DNA of 64,000 nucleotides from UBA9655 sp964597045 (GTDB taxonomy: Bacteria; Pseudomonadota; Alphaproteobacteria; UBA9655): assembly GCA_964597045.1 (NCBI GenBank), contig CAZQWE010000001.1, positions 124,001 through 188,000 on the forward strand. Reading direction: 5' to 3'. Positions 17,502 to 26,500 of this stretch are shown here, piece by piece. The position numbers and the translations under genes are program-made. Numbering within the stretch: position 1 is the first letter of the stretch; each line of letters begins with the position of its first letter. The notes beneath the pieces are model-generated. The model made no database searches, had not been told where the DNA came from, and saw only the letters and a program-made list of their open reading frames with translations.

Positions 17502-18752
17502 ATGCTTAAACAAAACAAATACTTACCCTACCTGATGTGGTTCTTACCCGTACTCTTCTTCTCGAACCAATTTATCTTGCGTCTTTGGCCTGGCCTAATG
17601 AAGCAAGAAATTATGACACAATTTGCTATTGATGCGACATCCTTCGGAATTCTGGCGTCCGTTTATTATTACGGATATGCGGGGATGCAAATCCCGATTG
17701 CGATTCTCCTCGACCGGTACGGGGCCCGTCTCATTCTCTTTCTGTTTGCCCTTATCTGTGGACTGGCCACAATTCTTTTCACCTATTCTGACAATTATTA
17801 CCTCGCTCTCCTCAGTCGTTTCTTGGTTGGAGCAGGCTCTGCCGTGGGCTTCCTGGGAACATCCAAGGTGATTTCCGAGTGGTTCCCTCATAGCCAGTAT
17901 GCCCGCATGATTGGTTACTCATTCACCTTTGGACTGATGGGTGCTGTCTTTGGGGGAAAACCGATTAACCATTTGATTGAAATTTACAGTTGGCAAACGG
18001 TCGCCCTTCAGTTGGCTCTCCTCTCGATTTTCATCGGATGTGCAGCCTATCTTATCTTGCGTCAACCTACTATCCAGACCCAAGATGAACCTTTAAGAAT
18101 AAAGGACTTTTCCCATCTTTTCACCTCCCCCTTGATAGGACTACTTGCTCTTGCAAATCTATTGATGGTGGGAGCTCTTGAGGGATTTGCTGATGTGTGG
18201 GGTGTTTCCTACCTTATGCAAGCTTATGGTCTTGCAAAAGGAGAGGCTGCAGGTCTCACAACCTTTATCTTCTATGGGATGCTTGTCGGAGGCCCCTTCC
18301 TTGCTTTCCTCAGCCAAAGGCTTGGAACCTATACAGTGATTGCAACTTGCGGAGTTGGCATGGCATTCGCTTTTGCCTTTCTCTTGATGAACCCTTCTTA
18401 TCATTGGTGGATGCTGGCGGGACTTTTGTTTGCTGTTGGCATGATGTGCTGCTATCAAGTCATTGTTTTTGCTGCGGGATCTGACCTCGTCTCAGCACAA
18501 TACCTTGGTGTTACTATCGCATTTCTCAATTGTATCAATATGTTAGGTGGTTCCTTCTTTCACACACTGATTGGAAGAACGATGGACCTTTGTTGGACAG
18601 GAGGTGTTGATGAAAACGGGATTAAGCACTATAGTCTAGTTGCTTACAAAATGGGGCTGGGTGTTATTCCGATTTGTGCACTGATCGGGACATTGCTGAC
18701 AGTGTTCGTAGGCTTAAAAGTGAAAAGACAATACGCATCGGAGCCAAAATGA
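17502..18752 (+). CDS. MFS transporter, 12 membrane segments
   Basis: This inner-membrane major facilitator superfamily permease of about 416 residues has the typical 6+6 helix layout with a central polar loop (QPTIQTQDEPLRIKD). The motif A equivalent is DRYGARLILF after helix 2. GAGSAVGFLGTSKVISEWFP is reminiscent of the nitrate/nitrite and sugar-phosphate-like branches, but the substrate cannot be named. An ATG exists 12 bases earlier, but 17502 is preferred because AGG lies 8 bases upstream of it while the earlier ATG has no site. The end overlaps the DUF1653 gene by 4 bases (ATGA). Confidence 0.88.
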   Translation: MLKQNKYLPYLMWFLPVLFFSNQFILRLWPGLMKQEIMTQFAIDATSFGILASVYYYGYAGMQIPIAILLDRYGARLILFLFALICGLATILFTYSDNYYLALLSRFLVGAGSAVGFLGTSKVISEWFPHSQYARMIGYSFTFGLMGAVFGGKPINHLIEIYSWQTVALQLALLSIFIGCAAYLILRQPTIQTQDEPLRIKDFSHLFTSPLIGLLALANLLMVGALEGFADVWGVSYLMQAYGLAKGEAAGLTTFIFYGMLVGGPFLAFLSQRLGTYTVIATCGVGMAFAFAFLLMNPSYHWWMLAGLLFAVGMMCCYQVIVFAAGSDLVSAQYLGVTIAFLNCINMLGGSFFHTLIGRTMDLCWTGGVDENGIKHYSLVAYKMGLGVIPICALIGTLLTVFVGLKVKRQYASEPK

Positions 18753-19000
18753 ATACAGAAAGCAGTCTCACTCCAGGTTTATATCAGCATTATAGGGGAA
18801 ACTTTTATCAAGTCATAGGACTCTGTCGTCACTCAGAAACCTTGGAAGAACTCGTCGTGTATCAACAACTTTACGGGGGCTTTGGTGTGTGGGTCAGACC
18901 CTTTAAAATGTTCACTGAAACAGTGGAACATGAGGGACAAGTGGTTCCACGGTTTAAGTTTATTAAACCCATCTTAAGTCAATTTCCAGCTTTACGGTGA
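18749..19000 (+). CDS. DUF1653 domain protein
   Basis: This 83-residue cytosolic protein is almost entirely a DUF1653 domain: PGLYQHYRGNFYQVIGLCRHSE, then LEELVVYQQLYG and WVRPFKMFTETV, and a closing PRFKF. The family is widespread and uncharacterised, and resembles small SH3-like beta barrels. The ATG at 18749 overlaps the MFS stop by 4 bases; a longer upstream extension would lie inside the transporter gene and is rejected. Confidence 0.9.
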   Translation: MNTESSLTPGLYQHYRGNFYQVIGLCRHSETLEELVVYQQLYGGFGVWVRPFKMFTETVEHEGQVVPRFKFIKPILSQFPALR

Positions 19001-19020
19001 ATACGATCAGTGGATAAAAA

Positions 19021-19476
19021 ATGAGGATAATTTTTATGCTTAAATCAGGGATTGCATTTTTTGCCTTAGCAACCCCCCTATGGGCTTCAGATCCAAGCTT
19101 AGTCAACGACAGGAGGTTGGATTTAATAGATAAAGCGTATGACAAGTGTATTGAATCAAAAGATCAAAATACATGTTCTCAGACGTTCTATAATCAACAA
19201 GATAAACTGCTGAATGAGGTTTATCATGAACTTCAACAGAAATTAATGGGTACGAGACTTAAACGGCTGAAAGAAAGCCAAAGAGCTTGGGTTGCATTCA
19301 AAACTAAAGAGTTTGAGTTCATCGATGGGATTTACCCACTATCTGGCACCATGTTCAATCCTATGCGAGAATATCGAAAAGGACGAGTCCTCCTCAGAAG
19401 GACTGAAGAGCTGATATTTTACGAAGGATTATTAAAAGAATTTGCAGGGGATTATGAAGGAGAATCAAATGAATGA
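19021..19476 (+). CDS. LprI-like (DUF1311) exported protein
   Basis: This is a signal-peptide protein with an LprI N-terminal domain. Features are DKCIESKDQNTC (two cysteines, likely a disulfide), LLNEVYHELQQKL, and LKESQRAWVAFKTKEFEF, which matches the family phrase around QRAW. Some members (M. tuberculosis LprI) inhibit lysozyme; many are untested. Two starts are possible: ATG 19021, or ATG 19036, which has AGGA 8 bases upstream and gives a tidier signal peptide (MLKSGIAFFALATPLWAS). The 3' end overlaps the next gene by 8 bases. Confidence 0.82.
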   Translation: MRIIFMLKSGIAFFALATPLWASDPSLVNDRRLDLIDKAYDKCIESKDQNTCSQTFYNQQDKLLNEVYHELQQKLMGTRLKRLKESQRAWVAFKTKEFEFIDGIYPLSGTMFNPMREYRKGRVLLRRTEELIFYEGLLKEFAGDYEGESNE

Positions 19477-19813
19477 CTTAAGTAGCAAACATTGTGTACC
19501 ATGTATGGGAGGGACTCCTCCTATGGAACAAAGTGAGATTGAAAAGCTTCTCAAAGAACTCGGAGGAGATTGGCAGCTCAACGATAAGGGCCATCTTTAT
19601 AAAGCCTACAGCTTTAAGGACTTCATGGGACCTGTTGGTTTTGTAAATCAAATCGCTGAAATAGCAGAAAGCGAAGGCCATCATCCCAATCTCACCCTTA
19701 CCTGGGGTAAATGCGAGGTCGAAATATGGACCCATAAGATCAGCGGCTTAACAGAGAGTGATTTTATACTGGCTGCAAAGACTGAGGCAGTATTCACCGG
19801 AGAAAAGGCCTAG
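19469..19813 (+). CDS. phhB: Pterin-4a-carbinolamine dehydratase
   Basis: This enzyme dehydrates 4a-hydroxytetrahydrobiopterin, recycling the pterin cofactor of aromatic hydroxylases, and has further regulatory roles in some organisms. The 114-residue protein has the family motifs: the conserved N-terminus CVPCMGGTPPM, YKAYSFKDFMGPVGFVNQIA, the active-site EGHHPNL (adjacent histidines) and WGKCEVEIWTHKISGLTESD. The ATG at 19469 is chosen because GAAGGAG lies 7 bases upstream. A partial second copy lies at 21071-21283. No aromatic hydroxylase gene is seen in the window. Confidence 0.93.
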   Translation: MNDLSSKHCVPCMGGTPPMEQSEIEKLLKELGGDWQLNDKGHLYKAYSFKDFMGPVGFVNQIAEIAESEGHHPNLTLTWGKCEVEIWTHKISGLTESDFILAAKTEAVFTGEKA

Positions 19814-19910
19814 CAAGTTTATTAGTCGTCATTCATGATTTATGAGATTCATTGACATTCACAACCCACTTAGACTAGCTTTTTAAGATCAACAACTTGG
19901 AGAATGTTAC

Positions 19911-20996
19911 ATGTTAAAAAAATCACTCTTACTAGTGTCTTTTTGCTCTTTCTTAACCCTTCAAGCTCATTCTGGTGGACATGAAAAGGATATCTCTGGC
20001 GATGATCGCCAAGTGACCCGAACAGGGTTCTATAAACTCACTCAAAAAGATGGAGAGGTAAGAACAGAAATTGGACTATGGAAACCTCATGGAAGCTCTT
20101 CATTTAAGTTAAGCTTATCTCAGTACAGATTAAGCAAACTTAATTTTATTGCAACCAATCTTGAAATAACAAAACAAGCACAAAAGAAAATGGGTCTTCA
20201 TGTCTCCAAGAAAGATAGAGAGAAGGAAAGACAAAAAGAGTTAGAGAATACATTTATAAGAGTAATGCTATTTGATCGTTCATCAGTAAGTGATGTTAAA
20301 GTTGAGAAGAAGAAAGTTTCTACAGCAACTATAAGAAGTGGACTCCTCACAACTCCCCTACGCGACCTTATAAGTCAACAGTCCATAGATAGTTTATATC
20401 GGTCTATTCTTAAAGAAGTCAATTTAGAGCGTGGATCTACTGGCCAACCTCAAAAAATAACAATGAAAGAATTATATGAAATATTACCTGATACATTAGC
20501 CTTTCAAGATTTTCTGGGGGATCCAAGCACATTGTTTACTGTAAAAGCTCCAAACTCTAAAACTGTTCCTCTCTTTAAAAGCGAGTTCTCTAGCATTGAG
20601 GGACAATTTCAAAAGACTCTTGCAGGCACACACACAATGGGACTAAAAGTCAATCTTGCAAAAGGGGATTATGTTTCCTTCTCGATAGACCCCTTAAATT
20701 GCCTCGTACAAGACGAGGACATCACTGATAGGCTTGCAAGAATTATAACCTTGGGGATTGATACAAATGATAAGTTCAAAGCAGCATTAGTGAACAAGAA
20801 AATGGCGGATTTACTTGGGACACAAGGATATAAGCAATTTATGCATTCGCTGACGACGAAAGGGTTCAAATCAAAGGATTCTACTGCATTGGATTATTCT
20901 GACTTAACAGCAGACCTAACACTTGAGCAATTCTGTCAGCGCCTTGATGCTAAATTATCTAAGGCGACACTCGTGACGTGGGCACTGAATAAGTAA
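19911..20996 (+). CDS. Unknown exported protein, 361 residues
   Basis: The signal peptide (about 1-19, ending LQAHS) is followed by a polar protein with no recognised domain. The region 95-115 is very charged (KKDREKERQKELE). The C-terminal part contains LGTQGYKQFMHSLTTKG. A ribosome binding site (TTGGAGAA) precedes the ATG. The gene is inserted between the complete phhB and its partial duplicate, which suggests it arrived or moved with that duplication. Possibly a surface or effector protein; that is a guess. Confidence 0.65.
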   Translation: MLKKSLLLVSFCSFLTLQAHSGGHEKDISGDDRQVTRTGFYKLTQKDGEVRTEIGLWKPHGSSSFKLSLSQYRLSKLNFIATNLEITKQAQKKMGLHVSKKDREKERQKELENTFIRVMLFDRSSVSDVKVEKKKVSTATIRSGLLTTPLRDLISQQSIDSLYRSILKEVNLERGSTGQPQKITMKELYEILPDTLAFQDFLGDPSTLFTVKAPNSKTVPLFKSEFSSIEGQFQKTLAGTHTMGLKVNLAKGDYVSFSIDPLNCLVQDEDITDRLARIITLGIDTNDKFKAALVNKKMADLLGTQGYKQFMHSLTTKGFKSKDSTALDYSDLTADLTLEQFCQRLDAKLSKATLVTWALNK

Positions 20997-21070
20997 TTGA
21001 CTTTTCACCTCTCCCCTTATGGGCTTTGTTGAATAAATAGGTCGTTACGAGCAAGGAAATAGGGTAAACT

Positions 21071-21283
21071 CTTTTTAAAGCCTACAGCTTTAAGGACTTC
21101 ATGGGACCTGTTGGTTTTGTAAATAAAATCGCTGAAATCGCCGAAAGTGAAGGCCACCACCCCAACCTCAGTCTGAATTGGGGTAAATGCGAGGTGGAAA
21201 TCTGGACCCATAAGATCAGCGGCTTAACAGAGAGTGATTTTATACTGGCTGCAAAGATTGATGGGATAGGTTGTTATGAATAA
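21071..21283 (+). pseudogene. Partial duplicate of phhB
   Basis: Bases 21071-21256 repeat 19595-19780 at an offset of 1476 with only scattered changes (e.g. FVNQIAEIAE to FVNKIAEIAE, LTLTWG to LSLNWG). The copy begins at the KAYSFKDF coding point, lacks the first third of the protein, and its 3' end diverges into a short unrelated tail before a stop. The active-site EGHHPN is retained, but without the N-terminus a working enzyme is unlikely. Confidence 0.88.
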
Positions 21284-21317
21284 AGGCGTCTTTATTTCTC
21301 TTACAATGGCGCTTTTA

Positions 21318-21347
21318 TTGACTTGAAACATTAAAATTAATAATTAT
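21318..21347 (+). promoter_or_regulatory. Candidate promoter for the 669-residue protein gene
   Basis: TTGACT is followed after 18 bases by AATTAT in a very AT-rich stretch ~37 bases before the start codon. Assigned by eye only. Confidence 0.3.
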
Positions 21348-21383
21348 ATATTTAGGGTTGTTGTTTAATAGAGGTTGGTTATT

Positions 21384-23393
21384 ATGAATAAATATATTTT
21401 ATACACTTCAGTTTTTCTTTGTGGAACTTCCCTACTTCATGCTGGATTTGATCCAGAAAATGCTTCAGACGCGCAACGGAAGGCACAAGTTGTAAAGCTC
21501 CGTGAAAAAGTCGCAGACGGAAAAAATATCAAGAAAAATGCTGCAAAATTAAAAACATTAGAACAACTCGTTGCAACGGGAGACCAAAAATTTATGAGTG
21601 CTTACAAGCACTCAAACGCTCAAGAAATCGTACCCGTAAATACCAGTAGCATCACAAATATAAATAACAACAATAATGCCATTGTTGTTGACGTATCCGA
21701 AGCTCCAAGCGTTCTCACCTTAAACAATGCTCTCGTTCTCCGTGCATCTTGCATGTTGTTTATGACTGACGATGCAGAACGAACTTTGAACAATATCTTC
21801 ACAAACTACGCCCATGATCTTGCTATTCAGCTTTATGAAGTGCACGGAGATAAATTCGTGAAACCCTTTTCACAAGCGATCATTGGAGGTGTTTACGGCC
21901 TTGTCGAAAACTGTCTCCTAGGAGCAGCTGGTGTAAAAGAATTAGTGAGTGCTGTTAAAGACCTCTCTGGTATTAAACTCACCGCTCGAACCCAAGTCTC
22001 GACCTATGCTAAAGAATTATCATCTCCTGTTGTGGATATATTACGTTTAAAGCCTCTGACAGACCTCATTAATAAACACGTGATTGGCCCACAAATCGTC
22101 GGCCCTACCGTAGCTGCGGCAGTTGACGCTTTAAATTTGGGAAGTGTTATTCGAACACAGGTTTTCGAAAGACTACATGATAAGCTTGTTTCTTATCATC
22201 CTCAACTACTTCAGAGAACAAAAGAGCAAGAAAGCCTCTTAATATCACAGAAGTCAGCTTTGGTAGAACTATTTGAAACAAAAGAGGTTGACCCTCGAGA
22301 TGTAGTCCTCTCACAGGCAATCTCTCAAACAAAAAGCGAAGTTGACGTTTTACAAGCTAAAGCTCAAGAAGAATGGAATGCAAAATCTTGGGGAACCGTA
22401 TTTTTGGATACAGCTTGCTGGAACACATCTGAAACCCAAGCTGCTCTTAAGCTTTCCTCAGCTCGTTTGAGTGAACTTAAAAGCGAGCAGGATGCTAAGA
22501 AAAAACTTATTCAAACTCGAAGGAATAGATTAGAGCAAATTGAGAGTGAGATTACTTCATTATCAAACTTAATTTATGCAGCTGAAAACGAGCCTGTGGC
22601 TTCATTTGATGACAGAACTCTGAATAAGATTTTAAATGCGCTCTCATTCATTGGGCCAGATTTTGAAAAGTATACTCAACCCTGCCCCGCCCTTCAGCCA
22701 TCAGCTTTATCTTCAGTATTAACTGTGGAAAGAATTGGATCCCTTCAGCCATCAGCTTTATCTTCAGTATTGACAGTTGAAAGAGTCGGATTCGTTCCAA
22801 AGATGTATCTCCAATTTACAGGTGTAACCCCAGCATTTTTGGAGTTAAAACGAGCTGTTAGTCTAGAAGAGTTTAGACTAACCATAGACCATATTGGTTT
22901 TCTCTTCGATGATAGCAAAAATAGAGCTATTGAGCTTTCTGAGACAACGTTCACACCACCTGATGAACAGCTCGAAGGAAAAGGATGGTTTGGGAGAGCA
23001 TGCAGTTACATATCTTCAGCCGTTAGGGGAGGACTCAGGTCTTGCAATAATTTGGCCGTCATTAAGAATAATGCGCAGGAAGCAAAGGATACCGTTGTTG
23101 GTCATGCTCCCTGGATTCAAAACAGTGCGGAACGCTTAAGTCAAAGCCTTCGATATGCCCGCATGCCATTTACCTTACTTTTCAATACATTGAAGTTTAC
23201 CGCAACAACTGGCGCTGTAAATTATGTTGTGCGGTTCGTAACCGGAGGTGCTCTCACACAAACGAATTATCTCCCAGGCGTGACGCTTGCTGTCATTGAG
23301 GAATATCATAATTTGTACCCAGATCATATACCTTCACTTGTCGGAAGCTGTAAGAATCTAGTAACCAGTACATTCAAATCTTTAAAGAAATAG
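21384..23393 (+). CDS. Unknown large exported protein with coiled coil and internal tandem duplication
   Basis: The ATG at 21384 has GAGG 11 bases upstream and gives 669 residues. The signal peptide (1-19, LLHAG) is followed by helical regions with charged heptads (RTKEQESLLISQKSALVEL region and SARLSELKSEQDAKKK region, about 270-400). A 17-residue unit (LQPSALSSVLTVER plus 3) occurs twice in tandem at about 437-470. A hydrophobic stretch near the C-terminus (MPFTLLFNTLKFTATTGAV) could touch membrane. No domain is recognised. The gene is convergent with the Sel1-repeat gene; size, secretion signal and neighbours are compatible with a host-interaction protein, which is inference. Confidence 0.65.
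   Translation: MNKYILYTSVFLCGTSLLHAGFDPENASDAQRKAQVVKLREKVADGKNIKKNAAKLKTLEQLVATGDQKFMSAYKHSNAQEIVPVNTSSITNINNNNNAIVVDVSEAPSVLTLNNALVLRASCMLFMTDDAERTLNNIFTNYAHDLAIQLYEVHGDKFVKPFSQAIIGGVYGLVENCLLGAAGVKELVSAVKDLSGIKLTARTQVSTYAKELSSPVVDILRLKPLTDLINKHVIGPQIVGPTVAAAVDALNLGSVIRTQVFERLHDKLVSYHPQLLQRTKEQESLLISQKSALVELFETKEVDPRDVVLSQAISQTKSEVDVLQAKAQEEWNAKSWGTVFLDTACWNTSETQAALKLSSARLSELKSEQDAKKKLIQTRRNRLEQIESEITSLSNLIYAAENEPVASFDDRTLNKILNALSFIGPDFEKYTQPCPALQPSALSSVLTVERIGSLQPSALSSVLTVERVGFVPKMYLQFTGVTPAFLELKRAVSLEEFRLTIDHIGFLFDDSKNRAIELSETTFTPPDEQLEGKGWFGRACSYISSAVRGGLRSCNNLAVIKNNAQEAKDTVVGHAPWIQNSAERLSQSLRYARMPFTLLFNTLKFTATTGAVNYVVRFVTGGALTQTNYLPGVTLAVIEEYHNLYPDHIPSLVGSCKNLVTSTFKSLKK
22692..22793 (+). 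repeat. 51-base in-frame tandem duplication
   Basis: Two copies of a 51-base unit beginning CTTCAGCCATCAGCTTTATC are separated by exactly one unit length (starts 22692 and 22743), with a few changes near the 3' end of each. Both are translated in frame. Confidence 0.9.
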
Positions 23394-23409
23394 TTGCATA
23401 AGATATTTA

Positions 23410-23441
23410 ACGTAACCGTGGTTACCTAACCATGGTTACGT
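23410..23441. terminator. Long inverted repeat between convergent secreted-protein genes
   Basis: ACGTAACCGTGGTTA and TAACCATGGTTACGT pair over 15 positions (one G-T wobble) around 2 bases. It is centred between two converging genes and could act on both transcripts. There is no T tract, so it may be a dispersed palindrome instead. Confidence 0.5.
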
Positions 23442-23550
23442 AAATTGCGTTTAAGTTTGAAGCACAGTCTAACCAAATTCATCTAATTTTATACGATGAA
23501 GGAAACAACAAATAGCTTCATCCTTCATTCAAAACCCACATGAACAGAAA

Positions 23551-26500
23551 CTACCACTTCTCTTCCTCAATCCCCTTACACCCTGCACGCCTGGGGATCT
23601 TAAATGTTTCGAGTATGGGTTGATTCCTATCATCTTCAATAAATCTCGCGTTACGACTGCCCACATTGTTTTTAATCCGACTCGTAACTTCGCCCGCAAC
23701 TTGATCCATAAGACCCAGAACTTGAATGCACCAGAGCTTTTGTCGAGTAAGTTGTATTATCGTTTTTTCGCTTGTTTGAACGATTGGATCCACATCGGTA
23801 TTCACCATTCTTTGTACACTGGCTCCCACGACCTGAGCTTGCTCTAAAGCTTGATCATATCCAGTCACAAGGCTTGAGAAGACAGAACTCAGTTGACCAT
23901 GGGTTTTCACTTGTCCTAAGTTCAGAAGACGGCTCACATCGAAAGCTTCAGGCTTCTGCGCTGCAAAGTACTGAGCATTAGAAAGGACCGCATTTGATAT
24001 TTCTTTACCGTCTAGAGGATTCATTCCTGGACTCAAAGGACTAATACAGTCAAACATCTCTGACACGCGCTGAGCACGTTCTGGATTCAGTGTTAAATAA
24101 TGCACATCATCCAGCACGCAGGTGTGGATCGGATGAGGTGATTTCCGTTTTGCTAAGTCCTCTTTGACCTCTGCATTAATTCCGAAAATAGATACTAGAT
24201 CCATTGAACTTTCCATCTCCACCAAGAATCTCATAGCTGACTCAATACGAGCCGTAATAAAATTCTGTAGCTTGAGAATACCTGCACCTAATGGTTTCTT
24301 CAGTTCGGAAACAGCCGGTGCGTAATCTGATAAAGGTACGACTTCAACTGTCTCACAAGGTGCAGCCGCATTAAATGTCATAAACCTTGAGATAAAGTGG
24401 CATGCACTCTGATGTCCTAATGTGATTGAACATCTAAGACTTTCAACGGCGTCCTTTTCTACACCTCGACCAAAAGCATAAGAATCTGCCAAAGCAAGGA
24501 GCGCACCCAGATAACCCTGTGATGCTGCTTTTTTAAAGTAAGAAAAGGCCTCACGTGGTTGTCCCTCCCTCACAAGAACACCATAATTATATTGAGCAAC
24601 AGCTAGACCGTAGTCAGCAGCTTCTTTATATAACCCCCGTGCTTTCTCAACAGTTTCAGGATTCACCACACACTTAGTTGCAAGATTGAGTCGAGCGTTT
24701 GCAAGGAATTCTTTAGCTTCACTAGTTTCAATCACAGACTTGGCCAAGCCATCAACAGCAAGAGAAAGATTAGTGAGGTTATCTTTCTTTTTAGCCTTTT
24801 TGTATATTTTTTGAGCCAGTTCAAAACGTTTTGTCTCAATAAGAGCCTTCGTTATTCTATCGGTTTTCCCAGAAGATTCTAACAACTTTAGGGCTTTCTT
24901 ATATTCCTTTTGAGTTGGACTTGGCTGCTCCAGAAGCTGCTTTCCGAGCCTGTATTGTGCAGATCCAAGCAATTCTTTGGATCGCTGGTGATTGTCAGAA
25001 GCGGTGCCTAACCATTTTACCGCTAAGTCAAGGTTGGCTTGAACACCATCCTGGCCATAAAAATATCTATACCCGAGAATAAATTGTGATTCCGTATGGT
25101 CAAGTTCAGCTGCTTTTGTATACCAACAAATCGCATTTGGGTAACTTCTTGTAATACCTTTGATCGCTCCTGAATTAAAAGCTTGTGCATACTCGAAGTA
25201 AGCCCTTGGAAGAAGATCTATAGCCTCACTAACACCACCTGATGCTGCTGCCTCTAAGAAGTTTATGGCTTCAACAAAATCAGGATCTTTGCGCGTCAGG
25301 AGATTTTTTCCCAGTCTAAGCTGAAGTGAGGAAAGAAGAGCAGCACCTTCTTGATGATTATTATTCCTAATTCTCTTTAAGGCTTCCATGGCCCGAGATG
25401 TATCCCGAGCTATTCCAGGCATGCCAGTGGCATATAGCTTAGCTAGTTCAAATAGAGCCTCATCATTATCATAATGGCTTGCCTCTTCAAAACACTGAAG
25501 AGCCTCCTGAGCCAAACTCGATTTCTTCTCTTTATTATGTGTTGCCAAAAGAGCTAACCCCATCTGGTAGCGCGCTTGTGAATACATACTTCCCGCAGAT
25601 TGATGATGACTTTCCGCTAGTTGGAAAAGTTCAGCCGCTTGTTTATAACTTTTGACTCTAAAGAACTGCATCCCTTGTTCGTAATGAGCTTTTGCAAGCA
25701 GCTCTGGAGCTCCCTCCAGTTGAGCTTCAACACTTGCTTTTAGGAGGGGTATAGCCCTGTCAAATTGCAAAGTTTGAAGACATTTTTTTCCAAGTGCAAG
25801 TTTAACAAGGTTGACTTTCTCTTTGGCTCTTGCGCATCCAAGCCGTTCTGCCTCTCTATAAGAGCGAAGAGCTTGCTCAGAGCCCGCTTCTTCTTCGGCA
25901 TGAAAGTCCCCAAGCGCACAAATGACTTCAGGCAATAACGCTTGAGCATCTCTATCCTGTTCAGCGACAGGTCTTAAGAGTTCGACGCTTCTACATAAGC
26001 CTTGTAAAGTCCGCGTAGTTTCATAATATTCTTTTGCGAGTAGATACTGTATCCTTTGAAGAGGTGCTTTCGCTCGTTCATAATCCTTAGCAGCTAGAGC
26101 TTTAAGAATATCATACCCTCTCTCCAAATCCTTTTTAATAAAATCATTACCAACAATATGTATAAAAGCAATTCTGTATTCCGCGTCAAGGTGTCCACAA
26201 CGTGCAGCCTTCTGATAATGCTCAAAAGACTTCCTGTTATCTGCCTTCCTATAATATTCACCTAATTTAAAATGAACATCTGGTAACAACTGTTCAGCTT
26301 CTGCCTTACCCAGTTTTGCTGCAAGTTCAAAATGTTCAAGAGCTTTTAAGTTATCCTTTCCCTCAAAGAATAGCTTTCCAAGATCATAATGATGATTTGC
26401 TAATTGAACCCTTGAAGGTGCATGTCCAAGCTGAGACAAACGATCATAAAATTCTATAGCGTACTGATAATCCCTGGGTGAAGTAAGCATGGCAAACTTG

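Noticed and set aside
18674..18748. Earlier start for the DUF1653 gene
   Set aside because: This stretch is inside the transporter gene, and the DUF1653 domain begins right after ATG 18749.
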